Shown one piece after another: positions 36,627 to 46,843 of a stretch of DNA of 64,000 nt (position 1 is the first letter of the stretch; every line of letters starts with the position of its first letter). The stretch is from assembly GCF_002287065.1 (NCBI RefSeq), contig NZ_NSJZ01000008.1, forward strand, positions 1 to 64,000, read 5' to 3'. Source of the DNA: Paracoccus salipaludis (GTDB lineage Bacteria; Pseudomonadota; Alphaproteobacteria; Rhodobacterales; Rhodobacteraceae). The position numbers were made by a program, and so were the translations under genes. The notes beneath the pieces are model-generated. The model searched no databases. It saw only the letters and a list, made by a program, of their open reading frames with translations, and was not told the origin of the DNA.

Positions 36627-37809
36627 CGGCGGCCTCGGGCGTTCTGAGGTAAAGGACCATCCCGATCACCACCGGCACCAGGAAGAACAGGAACAGCAGC
36701 GCATAGGATTGCGCCGGCGCGAAAAGGGCATCGGTCGCGTGATGCACGGGGCGCGAGGCGAACTGCATCACCCCGACCCCGCCGACCGAGATCATGTTGA
36801 GAAAGGTCACGCCGCGCCCGACCAGATGCACCGGCAGAAGCCCGCGCGCATGGGCCATCAGCAGCGCATAGTTGGTCCCGCACATCCCCAAGGCCGCCAG
36901 CAGCGCGACCGACAGTCCCAGCGACAGCGCGGGCAGCAGGCACAGCCCCGCCAGCGCCACGATCGCCAGCACATGCCCCACCACCGCCGCCCTGCGCGCC
37001 GACCGGCACAGCCACACGAAGCGCCCCGCCAGAAGGTTGCCCGCGACCATGGCGATGCCCATCGCCATGGTGGCCTTGCCGATCGCCGCATCGTCCGCCC
37101 CGAAGACGTCGCGCAGGTAGGGTGCGGCCCACAGCCCCCGGATCGCGGCCGAGACGGCATAGCTTCCGGCGATCAGCGGCAGCATCAGCCACAGCACGCG
37201 CAGCCGCAGCACGTCCGCGATCCGTCCGCGCGGCGCATCCGCCGCATGGGTCGGGTTGCGCACCAGCCACATCTGCAGGCCCGCGACCAGCAGCGTGGCG
37301 CCGGTCAGCAGCCACAGCGCGTTGCGCCATCCCGCCGAATGGATCAGCGCGACCAGCGGCGCGGTCCCGAGGATGTCCCCCAGCGAGCCGAAGCCCACCA
37401 CCAGCCCCGTCATGCCCGCAAAGACGGCCGGCGGAAACTCGTGCGCGAGGATGTAATAGGCCGCCATCAGCGCGGGGGCGCAGCCGATCCCGATCAGCGC
37501 CATCGCCAGGTGCAGGTGCCAGACCTGGGTGGCCAGCGCAAAGATCGCGGCGCCACCGCCTCCGCCCAAGGCCAGCAGGATCGCCGCCGTCCTTTTGGGT
37601 CCGATGTTGTCCAGCGCCCAGCCCACGGGAACCTGCACCGCCGCGAAGCTGACGAACCACATCCCCGACGAGATCGCGAGGTCGCCCGCGCTCGCCCCCA
37701 GTTCGGCCTGCAGGGTCGAGCTCAGCACCGCCAGGAAAGCGCGGTAGAACTGACTGAGCACATAACCGAGCGTCAGGGCGACAAGGCCGGGGTGCAGGAA
37801 CAGGCTCAT
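36619..37809 (-). CDS. MFS transporter
   Basis: 396 residues with twelve predicted membrane helices. The loop 2-3 motif is seen as VPVGWALDNIGPKRTAA near 60-76, and the second half repeats the pattern around GRFVWLCRSARRAA. No substrate clue is visible. It overlaps the GT4 gene and lies between two glycosyltransferase genes, though this class more often carries small organic acids. Confidence 0.88.
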   Translation of the reverse strand: MSLFLHPGLVALTLGYVLSQFYRAFLAVLSSTLQAELGASAGDLAISSGMWFVSFAAVQVPVGWALDNIGPKRTAAILLALGGGGGAAIFALATQVWHLHLAMALIGIGCAPALMAAYYILAHEFPPAVFAGMTGLVVGFGSLGDILGTAPLVALIHSAGWRNALWLLTGATLLVAGLQMWLVRNPTHAADAPRGRIADVLRLRVLWLMLPLIAGSYAVSAAIRGLWAAPYLRDVFGADDAAIGKATMAMGIAMVAGNLLAGRFVWLCRSARRAAVVGHVLAIVALAGLCLLPALSLGLSVALLAALGMCGTNYALLMAHARGLLPVHLVGRGVTFLNMISVGGVGVMQFASRPVHHATDALFAPAQSYALLFLFFLVPVVIGMVLYLRTPEAADA

Positions 37810-37864
37810 CGGATCTCCGGGCAGGACGGCGCGAGGCTGGGCCAGCGGGCAGGCGGTTGCAAGG

Positions 37865-38785
37865 TCAGACCCGCCCTAGCGCGGCGGCCAGCCACAGCGC
37901 GGCCTGCGACAGGTGCCCCTGCCGGTAGAAGGCCCCGCGCCGCAGCGCCCGCAGCCGCGCCACTGCGCCGGGGCCGGCCAGCGCGGCGAAGTCGTCCAGC
38001 AGGCGGCGGTTCTCGGGCGTCAGCCGGTCGCGCAGGCGCTGCATCTCGCGCAGGTTCGCCCGGCTCCAGTCCCGGTGCCGGCCCTGCAGCATCCGCGTCA
38101 GGCTTGCCAGCCGCGCGCCGGCGCCGTCGTTCGCCCCCACGACATTCGCCCCGTGCTGGCGGTAAAGCAGCGAGGGCTCGGGGTCGTGGATCACCCTCCC
38201 GCCCGCGCCGCTCACCACCTGGTAAAGCCACCAGTCGTGCATCACGACCTCGCCCGCGCCCTGCGCCGCCGCGCGCGCCAGTGCGGCGGCGGCCGGGTTC
38301 AGGACCGCCGTGTTCCCCTGCACGAGGTTCTGCACCAGCGCGTGCCGGAAGGACGGCGGGCGCACCGGCAGGCGCGACAGGCCCAAGGGCCGCAGCGCCT
38401 CGTCGCAGATTTCGACCCGGCTGCAATACAGCGCCGGATGATCGCCGCAGGGTTCCAGCGCCGCCAGGGCGCGCGACAGCTTGTCGGCTTGCCAGACATC
38501 GTCCTGGTCGGCCAGCGCGACGTGGCCGGGCGCCTTAGGCAGACCGGCCAGCAGCGCCATGAAATTGGCCGCGGCCCCCCGGCGCGGCCCCGGGCGCAAC
38601 TCGACGCGCCCGGGCCGGTCGCGGGCGAAGTCCTGCAGGATCTGCGGCCCTGCATCGCTCGAGCCGTCGTCGCCGACCACCAGCCTCCAGTCGGCGGTCT
38701 GGGCGGCGAGGCTGTCCAGTTGCGCGCGCAGGTGACGCTCGCCCTGGTAAAGCGCCATCAGCACCGTGACCTTCGGCTGGGGCAA
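37865..38785 (-). CDS. GT2-family glycosyltransferase
   Basis: 306 residues, start TTG 38785. GT-A fold: VTVLMALYQGERHLRAQLDSL at the N-terminus, nucleotide-sugar site DDGSSD near 39, and DQDDVWQADKL near 92. The acceptor region is MHDWWLYQVVSGAG. Such enzymes add rhamnose or other sugars to surface polysaccharides; the sugar cannot be told. It follows the MFS gene at 38795 by 9 bp. Confidence 0.88.
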   Translation of the reverse strand: MPQPKVTVLMALYQGERHLRAQLDSLAAQTADWRLVVGDDGSSDAGPQILQDFARDRPGRVELRPGPRRGAAANFMALLAGLPKAPGHVALADQDDVWQADKLSRALAALEPCGDHPALYCSRVEICDEALRPLGLSRLPVRPPSFRHALVQNLVQGNTAVLNPAAAALARAAAQGAGEVVMHDWWLYQVVSGAGGRVIHDPEPSLLYRQHGANVVGANDGAGARLASLTRMLQGRHRDWSRANLREMQRLRDRLTPENRRLLDDFAALAGPGAVARLRALRRGAFYRQGHLSQAALWLAAALGRV

Positions 38786-38794
38786 GCCCAGGCC

Positions 38795-40039
38795 TCAGGC
38801 GGGCGTTGCGGCGAGGCTGCGCGAGGGCGCCTCGCGCACCGGCAGGTGGATCAGGGCCGAAAAGGCGCCCACGCCCACGCCGACCCACCAGACCATCGTG
38901 TAGTCGCCGTAGACGTCGTAAAGCCGCCCGCCCAGCCAGACGCCCAGGAAGGAGCCGATCTGGTGGGACAGGAAGACGAAGCCGTACAGCGTTCCCATGT
39001 AGCGCAGCCCGTAGATATGGGCGACCAGCCCCGAGGTCAGCGGCACCGTGGCCAGCCACAACGCGCCCATGGACAGCGAGAAGACCACCACCGTCGCGGG
39101 CGTGATCGGCGTCAGGATGAACCAGGCCGAGATCACCGTCCGCAACGTGTAGATCCCGGCCAGCAGGTACTTGCGGGTGTATTTCTTGCCCAGCCAGCCC
39201 GACAGGATCGAGCCCCCGATGTTGGCCAGCCCGATCAGCGAGATCGCGACCGCCCCCAGCGCCGAGGTCGTGGTGATCCCCAGCGCCGCAAGGCCGCCGT
39301 CGGGCGCGATGGGGCCGCACATCTCGGTGATCATGGCCGGGAAATGCGCGGTGATGAAGCCGAGCTGGTAGCCGCAGGAAAAGAAGCCCGCGAAGATCAT
39401 CAGATAGCTCGGGTCGGTGAAGGCGCGGCGCAGCACGGTGCCCATGCTGTCCTCAAGCTCGTGGCGCGGCGCGGGCCTGCCGTTGCCCAGCAACGGCAGG
39501 AACAGCAGCACCGACAGGATCAGCAGGGCAAAGACCATGAAGACCTGCTGCCAGGGCAGGAACGCCAGCAGCCCCTGCGCCAGCGGCGCGCCCACCACCT
39601 GTCCCGCCGAGCCCGCGGCCGTGGCGATCCCCAGCGCGAGGCTGCGGTTCTCGTCGCTGGCCGCGCGGCCCACGACCGCCAGCACCACGCCGAAGCCGGT
39701 GCCCGCGATGCCGAAGCCGACCGCGATCTCCCACAGCTGCATCGCCTCGGGTGTGGTGGCGACGGCCGTCATCAGCAGCCCTAGGGAATAAAGCGCCGCG
39801 CCCAGGATGATCGCCCACCGGTCGCCCCATCGTTCGGCCAAGGCCCCGAACAGCGGCTGGCCGAAGCCCCAGGCGAGGTTCTGGATGGCGATGGCCAGGC
39901 TGAACTCGGCCCTTGGCCAGCTGAAGGTCTCGGCCACGGGGATCTGGAAGACGCCGAAGCTGGCGCGCAGGGCGAAGTTGATCAGCAGGATCAGGCACCC
40001 GCCGACAAGGATCGGGGTGAAGAGGCGGGACTGTGACAT
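38795..40039 (-). CDS. MFS transporter, monocarboxylate/oxalate-formate antiporter type
   Basis: 414 residues with twelve membrane helices. N-terminal LRASFGVFQIPVAETFSWPRAEFSLAIAIQ and FGQPLFGALAERWGDRWAIILG are as in the OFA/MCT group, which carries organic anions such as formate, oxalate or lactate. The second half has YGLRYMGTLYGFVFLSHQIGSFLG. ATG 40039 opens the frame. Formate transport would fit the nearby C1 chemistry in a general way, but the C1 locus is 25 kb away. Confidence 0.88.
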   Translation of the reverse strand: MSQSRLFTPILVGGCLILLINFALRASFGVFQIPVAETFSWPRAEFSLAIAIQNLAWGFGQPLFGALAERWGDRWAIILGAALYSLGLLMTAVATTPEAMQLWEIAVGFGIAGTGFGVVLAVVGRAASDENRSLALGIATAAGSAGQVVGAPLAQGLLAFLPWQQVFMVFALLILSVLLFLPLLGNGRPAPRHELEDSMGTVLRRAFTDPSYLMIFAGFFSCGYQLGFITAHFPAMITEMCGPIAPDGGLAALGITTTSALGAVAISLIGLANIGGSILSGWLGKKYTRKYLLAGIYTLRTVISAWFILTPITPATVVVFSLSMGALWLATVPLTSGLVAHIYGLRYMGTLYGFVFLSHQIGSFLGVWLGGRLYDVYGDYTMVWWVGVGVGAFSALIHLPVREAPSRSLAATPA

Positions 40040-40177
40040 GGGCGCTCCTCGGGGACGGGACGCAGATGACTACGGGCGTGACGGGCCGTCAATGGGGTCG
40101 CGGAACGGTTGCGCCTTCACGCTTTGCTAACGCCTGCGTGGCAGGATGCCGGGCCTGAGGCGTCGCACGAGGAACGG

Positions 40178-40765
40178 ATGTACAAGGTGATCGGCTATGG
40201 CGGCACGCGGGCGTTCCGCCTGCTGTGGATGCTGGAGGAGCTGCACATCCCCCACCGGCACGACCGGGTGATGCCCTTCACGCAGGCCGCGCATGACGCC
40301 GTGCCGGGCGGCCGCCTGCCCGCGCTGGAACTGCGCGACGGGACGATCCTGCAGGATTCGACGGCGATCCTGTCGTTCCTTGCCGACCGATACGGCGCGC
40401 TGACCCATCCGCCCGGCTCGGTCGAGCGGGCGGTGCAGGAGGGATGGATGCATCGGGTGGCCGAACGGATCGACAGTCCGCTGATGAACTGGACAAGCTT
40501 CATGCAGGGCCGCGGACCCCCGCCTGTGCCCGCGGTGCGCGCCTGGGTGGCGGACTGTCTGGCGGAAGGGTTCGCGGGGGCGGCCGACTCCCTGCCCGAC
40601 ACCCCTTGGCTGGCAGGGGAAGATTTCACGATCGCCGACATCGTGCTGGGCCATTGCCTGCACTGGGCCGAACGCTACCAGGCTCTGCCCGAGGATGCGC
40701 GGCTGCGGGCCTATCTAGCGCGCGTCAGGCAGCGTCCGGCCTATCTGGCGGCCGACAGCTCGTGA
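40178..40765 (+). CDS. Glutathione S-transferase family protein
   Basis: 195 residues. N-terminal thioredoxin-like domain (MYKVIGYGGTRAFRLLWMLEELHIPH) with the Ser/Asp glutathione contact in LQDSTAILSFLADRYG, and a C-terminal helical domain (WLAGEDFTIADIVLGHCLHWA). ATG 40178 with GAGGAAC upstream. Substrate unknown. The last 25 bp overlap the end of the convergent flavoprotein gene. Confidence 0.9.
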   Translation: MYKVIGYGGTRAFRLLWMLEELHIPHRHDRVMPFTQAAHDAVPGGRLPALELRDGTILQDSTAILSFLADRYGALTHPPGSVERAVQEGWMHRVAERIDSPLMNWTSFMQGRGPPPVPAVRAWVADCLAEGFAGAADSLPDTPWLAGEDFTIADIVLGHCLHWAERYQALPEDARLRAYLARVRQRPAYLAADSS

Positions 40766-41988
40766 TCCAGGCGCCGGGCGGCGGCACGTCCCGCGTGCCG
40801 CCCCGTGGCAAGGCAGGTCGTCAGCAGATAGCCGCCTGTCGGCGCTTCCCAGTCCAGCATCTCGCCGGCGGCGAAGATGCCCGGTCGCGCGCTCAGTTCC
40901 AACTCGGGCGAGAGCGCGCCTGCCTCGATGCCGCCGGCCGAGGAAATGGCGCGTTCGATCGGCATCGGCCCCGCGTGCCGCAGGGGCAGCGCCTTGATGC
41001 GGGCGGCCAGCGCTGCCGGACTGTCGGGCAGCGTACGTCCCCATTCCAGCAGCAGCGCGACCTTGACCGGATCGCCCAGAGCCCGCCTCAACCAGTTGCC
41101 GACCGACAGCTTGCCACGCGGTCGCGCCAGCCGTTGCGCCAGCGCCCGAGCATCCAGGTCTGGCACCAGATCGACGACGCCCGCCGCCCCATCCCGCAGC
41201 GCCGCCGAGATCTCGTAGACCGCGCCTCCCTCGATCCCGGTTGCCGTCACCACCCATTCGCCCCGGCTTTCCAAGGGCCCCGCCGACAGCCGCGTGCCCT
41301 TGACCGCCGTGCCCTGCAATGGCGCCATCGCCGCGGACCAGCCCACGCGGAAGCCCATGTTCGCCGGCCGGAACGGCGCAACCGCGACGCCTGCCGCGCG
41401 CAACCACGGCACCCAGGCCGCGTCCGACCCCAGCCGAGGCCAGCTTGCCCCGCCCAAGGCCAGCACGGTCGCGCCTGCCCGCAGCACCCGGGAACCCTCC
41501 GGCGTGTCGAAAGCCAGGCCTTCATCTGCAAAGCCCGTCCATCGCCAGCGCACCCGCAACTCGGCCCCCTGCGAGGCCAGCCGCGCGAGCCAGGCCCGCA
41601 GCAGGGGCGAGGCCTTCATGCCGACCGGAAACACCCGCCCCGTCGAGCCCGCGAACAGCGCGATTCCAAGCCCCCGTGCCCAGTCCATCACGTCAGCCGG
41701 GCCGAAGCCCTCGACGATGGAGCGCAGTTCTTCTTCGTTCAAGTATCCCGGGGGAGCGTCCCGCAGGGACGCGGGGGCAGCGCCCCCCGCCACCCGCGCC
41801 GCGAACACACCCGCGGGCTCGTCCTTGGTCAGGTTCAGCCCCGACTTCCCCGCCATCAGGAACTTCCGCGCGGGCGAGGGCATGGCTTCGGCGATCACCA
41901 CGCGGTGCCCGGCCGCGCCCAGGGCCTCGGCCGCCATCAGCCCCGCCGGGCCCGCGCCGATCACCAGGGCGGGAACCTTCTCGGTCAC
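40741..41988 (-). CDS. FAD-dependent flavoprotein of the HI0933/YhiN type (TIGR03862-like)
   Basis: 415 residues, start GTG 41988 overlapping the holA stop. FAD site VPALVIGAGPAGLMAAEALG at the N-terminus, KFLMAGKSGLNLTKDEP near 40-57, GSTGRVFPVGMKASPLLRAWL near 115, and C-terminal GEMLDWEAPTGGYLLTTCLATGRHAG. The reaction is not known. Residues about 66-86 (GGAAPASLRDAPPGYLNEEE) match no expected part of the family; they are encoded by a palindromic repeat inserted in frame. Confidence 0.9.
   Translation of the reverse strand: MTEKVPALVIGAGPAGLMAAEALGAAGHRVVIAEAMPSPARKFLMAGKSGLNLTKDEPAGVFAARVAGGAAPASLRDAPPGYLNEEELRSIVEGFGPADVMDWARGLGIALFAGSTGRVFPVGMKASPLLRAWLARLASQGAELRVRWRWTGFADEGLAFDTPEGSRVLRAGATVLALGGASWPRLGSDAAWVPWLRAAGVAVAPFRPANMGFRVGWSAAMAPLQGTAVKGTRLSAGPLESRGEWVVTATGIEGGAVYEISAALRDGAAGVVDLVPDLDARALAQRLARPRGKLSVGNWLRRALGDPVKVALLLEWGRTLPDSPAALAARIKALPLRHAGPMPIERAISSAGGIEAGALSPELELSARPGIFAAGEMLDWEAPTGGYLLTTCLATGRHAGRAAARRLDHELSAAR
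41731..41791 (-). repeat. REP-like palindromic element inserted in frame in a coding sequence
   Basis: Two adjoining palindromes, GCGTCCC-GCA-GGGACGC (41756-41772) and GGGGGC-AGC-GCCCCC (41773-41787), plus a GGGATACTTGAACGAAGAAG tail on the minus strand. The layout looks like the short intergenic repeats common in Rhodobacteraceae. Here it is read through as about 20 extra residues of the flavoprotein. Confidence 0.7.
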
Positions 41989-43013
41989 CGCCGCCCCCTC
42001 GGCATCATCGCCAGCCGGATCAGGGCGCGTTCCATCACCGCCATCGCCGGCGCGCGCGAGGACGAGCGCAGGACCAGGTCCGTGTCGATCAGCAGGTGCA
42101 GCGCTTCCTCGAGCGCGCGCATCCCCCAGGCCTGCGCCTGCCGCGCCATGCGGTCGCGGCGTGGCCCGAATACGGGCGGCCGCAGCCGCCCGATTCCCGC
42201 TGCAGCGCCGCCGGGGTCGGATGCCGCCGCATGCAGCGCGCGGAAATGGCGCAGCGCCGCGATGCAGATCGTGACGGGCAGGATGCCCTGCGTCTCGACC
42301 CGCCGCATCAGCGCGCCCAAGCTGTCCGAGCGGCCCTCGGCCACCGCCTCGACCAGTTCGTCCACATCCCCCTCGACGGTCGCAGGAGCCAGCGCGGCGA
42401 TCTCGTCCGGCGTCAGCGGGCTGTCGTCGCCGTGCTTGTAAAGCCCGATCTTCTCGACCGTCTGCCGGAAGTCGCCGGGGTCGAGCGCGCGGGCCAGCGC
42501 CGTCAGGTCGCGCATCGCCGCCGGCGGGACAGCGCGCAGACCCGCCTCGGACAGCCAGCGCGAAATCTCCTCCTCGCCCGGAGGATCGTCGTAGATGGGC
42601 GCGACGACGGCCGACCCGTGCGGCTCGAAAAGCTTCCGCAGCGCCGAGGTCTTCCCCAGGCTCCCGGCGGTCACAACGATCACCGCGTCGCCGTGGGACC
42701 AGGCGTCCAGCGCGGCGGCAATGGCGGGGGCGGCAGCGTCGTTCGCGTCCTCGACCAGCACGACACGCGGGCCGGGGAAAAAGCCCACGGCCTTGATCTC
42801 GTCCATCAGCGCGGCCGCGTCCCGGCGCAGATCGCCCCCCGCAAGCCGCGTCAGGCGCATCTCGGCCTCGGCGTCGGGGCCGGTCAGGGCGGCGACCGCC
42901 TCGGCCCGCTTCAAGGCCACGCGCATGGCGTCCTGCCCGTAGATCAGCAGCGCGGGCCGGGTCGGGTCTGGCCGCGCGAGATAGCGCGCGATCTCGGCGC
43001 CCTTGAGAAGCAT
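41985..43013 (-). CDS. holA: DNA polymerase III delta subunit
   Basis: 342 residues; opens and loads the sliding clamp with the other clamp-loader subunits. N-terminal MLLKGAEIARYLARPDPTRPALLIYGQDAMRV is the HolA start, with domain II (FFPGPRVVLVEDAND) and a C-terminal helical collar (LRHFRALHAAASDPGG). ATG 43013 is 4 bp after the lptE stop. leuS-lptE-holA is a usual order. Confidence 0.93.
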   Translation of the reverse strand: MLLKGAEIARYLARPDPTRPALLIYGQDAMRVALKRAEAVAALTGPDAEAEMRLTRLAGGDLRRDAAALMDEIKAVGFFPGPRVVLVEDANDAAAPAIAAALDAWSHGDAVIVVTAGSLGKTSALRKLFEPHGSAVVAPIYDDPPGEEEISRWLSEAGLRAVPPAAMRDLTALARALDPGDFRQTVEKIGLYKHGDDSPLTPDEIAALAPATVEGDVDELVEAVAEGRSDSLGALMRRVETQGILPVTICIAALRHFRALHAAASDPGGAAAGIGRLRPPVFGPRRDRMARQAQAWGMRALEEALHLLIDTDLVLRSSSRAPAMAVMERALIRLAMMPRGRR

Positions 43014-43017
43014 GGCC

Positions 43018-43488
43018 TCAGGGCACCGTGGCCAGCAGTCGCGTCACCACCTGATCGGCCAGCATCACGGCCAGCCGGCCCCGCGCGTCCTGCTCGGCCG
43101 CATTGGTCGCGATCACCGTGCCCTCGGCCGAGTAGCTCGAGAAGTTGCTGACCTCGCCTTGTGCCACGACCGCGCCCGTGGCTGCGTCCGTCAGCGTATA
43201 GGCGGCGGTGCCGTTCAGCGAATAGCGGGTCGTCACTTCGTCGGGCGTGATCGCCTGACCGACCGTGGCGATCTGCAGCCGGTAGCCAAGATCGTAGCGG
43301 ACCGCCTGCTCGGGACCCAGCCGTTCCGTCAGGTGGCGCAGGAAGGCATAATCGTCGGCCGTTCCGGGGTCGGCCACGCGGACCTGACCCTGCAGCCGCG
43401 TGCCCGCGCCGCCCGGCCCGTAGACCGGCTGGAAGCCGCAGGCGGCCAGCGCAAGACCTGCCGCCAGGGCCGCCCTACGCGACCACAT
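43018..43488 (-). CDS. lptE: LPS-assembly lipoprotein LptE
   Basis: 156 residues. The signal peptide ends in the lipobox LAACG (Cys17), so it is an outer-membrane lipoprotein; it plugs LptD and helps deliver lipopolysaccharide. [10 protein letters not shown] after the cysteine is the family mark. ATG 43488 lies inside the end of leuS (14-bp overlap). Length fits the alphaproteobacterial form. Confidence 0.92.
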   Translation of the reverse strand: MWSRRAALAAGLALAACGFQPVYGPGGAGTRLQGQVRVADPGTADDYAFLRHLTERLGPEQAVRYDLGYRLQIATVGQAITPDEVTTRYSLNGTAAYTLTDAATGAVVAQGEVSNFSSYSAEGTVIATNAAEQDARGRLAVMLADQVVTRLLATVP

Positions 43489-46015
43489 TGACGATCCGCC
43501 CCGGCACGACGATCAGCTTCTTCGGAGGCTGGCCGTTGAGGAACTTCTGCACGGCCTCGTCGGCCAGCACGGCCTGCTCGACCTCGGCCTGGCCCATGTC
43601 GGCGGGCACGGTGATCTCTCCGCGCCGCTTGCCGTTGATCTGGATGGGCAGCGTGACCTGGTCGCTGACCAGCAGCGCCGGGTCCGCCTTGGGCCAGGGC
43701 GCATCGACCAAGAGCCCTTGGCCGCCCGCCAGCGCCCAGACATCCTCGGCCAGGTGCGGGACCATCGGCCCCATCAGGGCGGCCATGATCCGCAGCACGG
43801 CCCGGCGCGGCTCGCCCGAGGCAGGGGACTTCGACAGGGCATTCGCCAGTTCGTAGAGCTTGGCCACCGCCTTGTTGAAGGCAAAGCCCTCGATGGCGCG
43901 GGTGACCTCGTCGATGGCGCGGTGGGCGGCGCGCATCAGGTCGGCGTCCTCGCGGTCCCCGGTTCCCTTGTCCTCGGCCAGCCGGTGGACGCGGGACAGG
44001 AACTTGGCGGCGGCCTCGGCGCCGGCGGCGGTCCATTCCACGTCACGCTCGGGCGGGCTGTCGGACAGCATGAACCAGCGCGCGGTGTCGGCCCCGAAGC
44101 CCTGCACGATGTTCACCGGGTCCACGACGTTCTTCTTGGACTTGGACATCTTGGCCGAGGGGATGGTCTCGACCGGGGTGCCATCGGCCAGCCTCCCGTC
44201 GGTCACGTCCTCGGGCAGGTGATAGACCGGCCGGCCGCGCTCGTCGCGGGTCAGATAGATCTCGTGCGTCACCATCCCCTGGGTGAACAGCGCGTCAAAG
44301 GGCTCCTTCGCCGTTTCCGGCAGGTGCCCGGTCTTCACCATCGCCCGGGCGAAGAAGCGGGAATAAAGCAGGTGCAGGATCGCGTGCTCGATGCCGCCGA
44401 TATACTGGTCCACGTTCATCCAGTAGTCGGCATCTTCGCGGACGGTCGGCGTCGGCGCGTGCGGCGCGGTGAAGCGCGCATAATACCAGGACGAATCGAC
44501 AAAGGTGTCCATCGTGTCGGTTTCCCGGCGCGCCTGCCCGCCGCATTTCGGGCAGGTGGCCTGCCGCCAAGTCGGGTGGCGGTCCAGCGAATTGCCCGGC
44601 ACGTCGAAGCTGACGTCGCGGGGCAGAAGGACCGGCAGGTTCTCCTTGGCCTCGGGGACGGTGCCGCATTTGTCGCAATGAACGACCGGGATCGGGCAGC
44701 CCCAGTAGCGCTGGCGCGAGATGCCCCAGTCGCGCAGGCGGAACTTGGTCACGGCCTCGCCCCAGCCCGCTTCCTCGGCATGGGCAATGGCGACGTCCAC
44801 ACCGGCCTCGCCGGTCTGGTCGTGCGGCCCCGCGAAGCCGCGCACATAGGTCACGGTTTCGGATTTCAGGGGGACGTAAGGCTCGTCGGCCACAAGGGCG
44901 TCGGCCTCCTCCACGGTCATGCCGGGCTTGCCGAAGGTCGCCCGGATCGGCAGCCCGTATTTCACCGCAAAGTCATGGTCGCGCTGGTCATGCGCGGGCG
45001 AGCCGAAGATCGCGCCGGTGCCGTAATCCATCAGCACGAAGTTCGCGATCCAGACCGGCAGCTGCCAGTCGGGGTCCAGCGGATGGCGGACGCGCAGGCC
45101 GGTGTCGATGCCGACCTTCTCGGCCTTCTCCAGCGCTTCTTCCGAGGTGCCGACCCTGCGCGCCTCGGCGGCAAAGGCGTTCAGCCGCTCGTCGCCCGCC
45201 TCCAGCGCCCTGGCCAGCGGGTGGTCGGGGGACAGCGCCACGAAGCTTGCCCCCATCAGCGTGTCGGGGCGGGTGGTGTAGACCTCGATCTGCCCGAAGC
45301 CCTCGGGCGCATTCACGGTGTCGAAGCGGAACTGCAATCCGCGCGACCGCCCGATCCAGTTGGCCTGCATCAGCCGGACCTTTTCCGGCCAGCCCTTCAG
45401 GGTCTCCAGCGCCTCCAGCAGCTCTTCGGAATAATCCGAGATGCGGAAGAACCACTGCGTAAGCTCCCGCCGCTCGACGGGAGCGTTCGACCGCCAGCCC
45501 TTGCCGTCGATCACCTGCTCGTTGGCCAGAACGGTCATGTCCACCGGGTCCCAGTTGACCACGGCGTTCTTGCGATAAATCAGGCCAGCGTCCAGGAAAT
45601 CCAGGAACAGCGCCTGCTGCTGGGCGACATAGTCGTCGTCGCAGGTGGCGAACTCGCGGCTCCAGTCGATCGAAAGGCCCAGGGGCTTCAGCTGGTCGCG
45701 CATGGTGGCGATGTTGCCATAGGTCCAGTCGCGCGGATGACCGCCCTGTTCCATCGCGGCGTTCTCGGCCGGCATCCCGAAGGCGTCCCAGCCCATCGGG
45801 TGCAGCACGCTGAAGCCCTGCGCGCGCTTGTAGCGGGCCACCACGTCGCCCATCGTGTAGTTGCGGACATGCCCCATGTGGATGCGCCCGGAAGGATAGG
45901 GGAACATCTCGAGCACGTAATACTTGGGCCGCTCGTCCCGGACGGCGCGGAAGCTGCCGGCCTTTTCCCACGCCTCTTGCCAGCGCTTTTCGCTATGGGC
46001 GGGATCATAGGGCAT
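43475..46015 (-). CDS. leuS: Leucyl-tRNA synthetase
   Basis: 846 residues, class I synthetase. HIGH-type motif [20 protein letters not shown] near 38-57, CP1 editing domain in the middle ([20 protein letters not shown]), zinc-type cysteines in HCDKCGTV and TCPKCGG, and [12 protein letters not shown] near 618. Complete from ATG 46015 to 43475. First gene of leuS-lptE-holA-flavoprotein. Confidence 0.97.
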   Translation of the reverse strand: MPYDPAHSEKRWQEAWEKAGSFRAVRDERPKYYVLEMFPYPSGRIHMGHVRNYTMGDVVARYKRAQGFSVLHPMGWDAFGMPAENAAMEQGGHPRDWTYGNIATMRDQLKPLGLSIDWSREFATCDDDYVAQQQALFLDFLDAGLIYRKNAVVNWDPVDMTVLANEQVIDGKGWRSNAPVERRELTQWFFRISDYSEELLEALETLKGWPEKVRLMQANWIGRSRGLQFRFDTVNAPEGFGQIEVYTTRPDTLMGASFVALSPDHPLARALEAGDERLNAFAAEARRVGTSEEALEKAEKVGIDTGLRVRHPLDPDWQLPVWIANFVLMDYGTGAIFGSPAHDQRDHDFAVKYGLPIRATFGKPGMTVEEADALVADEPYVPLKSETVTYVRGFAGPHDQTGEAGVDVAIAHAEEAGWGEAVTKFRLRDWGISRQRYWGCPIPVVHCDKCGTVPEAKENLPVLLPRDVSFDVPGNSLDRHPTWRQATCPKCGGQARRETDTMDTFVDSSWYYARFTAPHAPTPTVREDADYWMNVDQYIGGIEHAILHLLYSRFFARAMVKTGHLPETAKEPFDALFTQGMVTHEIYLTRDERGRPVYHLPEDVTDGRLADGTPVETIPSAKMSKSKKNVVDPVNIVQGFGADTARWFMLSDSPPERDVEWTAAGAEAAAKFLSRVHRLAEDKGTGDREDADLMRAAHRAIDEVTRAIEGFAFNKAVAKLYELANALSKSPASGEPRRAVLRIMAALMGPMVPHLAEDVWALAGGQGLLVDAPWPKADPALLVSDQVTLPIQINGKRRGEITVPADMGQAEVEQAVLADEAVQKFLNGQPPKKLIVVPGRIVNVVA

Positions 46016-46081
46016 GGCGGGACTCCGGGCGGTGAAATGGCCCGGCGGGTTTAGCCCTGCAAGGGGGTCAGGTCCAGCGGC

Positions 46082-46567
46082 TTACAATTGCCCGTCGCGG
46101 ACGCGCAGCTGCCGGGCGCGGGTCAGGATCGCATCCTCGACCGCCCGCACGGTGTCGGGCGCGACAGCCGAACCGCCCGCGCCCTGCAGCGAGACCTTGA
46201 GGCTGCGCGCGTCCAGCGCCGGGTCCGACACCTTGATCGTTGCGCGATAGGCGCGCCCCCCGCCTGGAGGCGTGCCGTAGCCCGTGACGATCACGCCGGT
46301 GAAGGGATCGACCGTCTGGATCGGCAGAAAGTCCAGCACCTCGAGGCTCGCGTTCCACAGGTAGCGGTTCACGGCGACCATGCGCTGCGGATCGCCGCTG
46401 TTGGAAAACAGGTCCCAGATCGTGGACCGGCGCGGCTGGGCGGCCTCGCGCGCCTCGTGCTGCGAGGCGGGAAGCCCGCCCTGGCCGCAGGCTGCAAGCG
46501 CGCAAAGCGACAGGACCGCGGCAAGGCGCATCGGGTGGCGGATCGTCAGGGCGGCGCGAATGGTCAT
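46082..46567 (-). CDS. DUF3576-type lipoprotein
   Basis: 161 residues. Lipobox LCALAACG with Cys27 if started at ATG 46567; ATG 46531 (MRLAAVLSL) would give the more usual short signal. The body has STIWDLFSNSGDPQRMVAVNRYLW and LPIQTVDPFTGVIVTGYG, the pattern of DUF3576 proteins that often precede leuS in alphaproteobacteria. Function unknown; probably anchored in the envelope. It lies 66 bp upstream of leuS. Confidence 0.85.
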   Translation of the reverse strand: MTIRAALTIRHPMRLAAVLSLCALAACGQGGLPASQHEAREAAQPRRSTIWDLFSNSGDPQRMVAVNRYLWNASLEVLDFLPIQTVDPFTGVIVTGYGTPPGGGRAYRATIKVSDPALDARSLKVSLQGAGGSAVAPDTVRAVEDAILTRARQLRVRDGQL

Positions 46568-46843
46568 GGCAGGATCATCCCGAAGGCCCCGGCGTCAGGG
46601 CGTTGGGGCAGGCATAGCTTGTTTGCCCGCGGGACGACAAGCGTCCGTGCCGCGGGGTGCGCCATGCGGGACCCGGCAGGCGACGCCCTGCGGCAACAAA
46701 CTGTGGCGCTTGTGCATCACGGTCTCGTCAAGTCGCTGCGCTTCCGGCCAATTCGTTGCAATGCGGACCTCAAAGCGCGAGACCTGAAGCACACCCATTC
46801 CGCTCGATCGGACTGGGGACAGAGAGAGACAAGAGGGAAAGCC
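46568..46843 (+). promoter_or_regulatory. Porin upstream region
   Basis: This 276-bp non-coding stretch between divergent genes must carry the porin promoter. I see no confident -35/-10 pair. The ribosome site AGAGGGAAAGCC before ATG 46844 is strong, as expected for an abundant outer-membrane protein. Confidence 0.4.

Noticed and set aside
40093..40120. GGAAC upstream of the GST gene as an EcfG promoter
   Set aside because: The only CGTT/GCTT-like element lies at a spacing that does not fit 16-17 bp, so it was not called.
43718..46054. A 778-codon open frame opposite leuS
   Set aside because: leuS is complete with both class I motifs. The opposite frame has the His/Gly/Arg-rich composition of a shadow.
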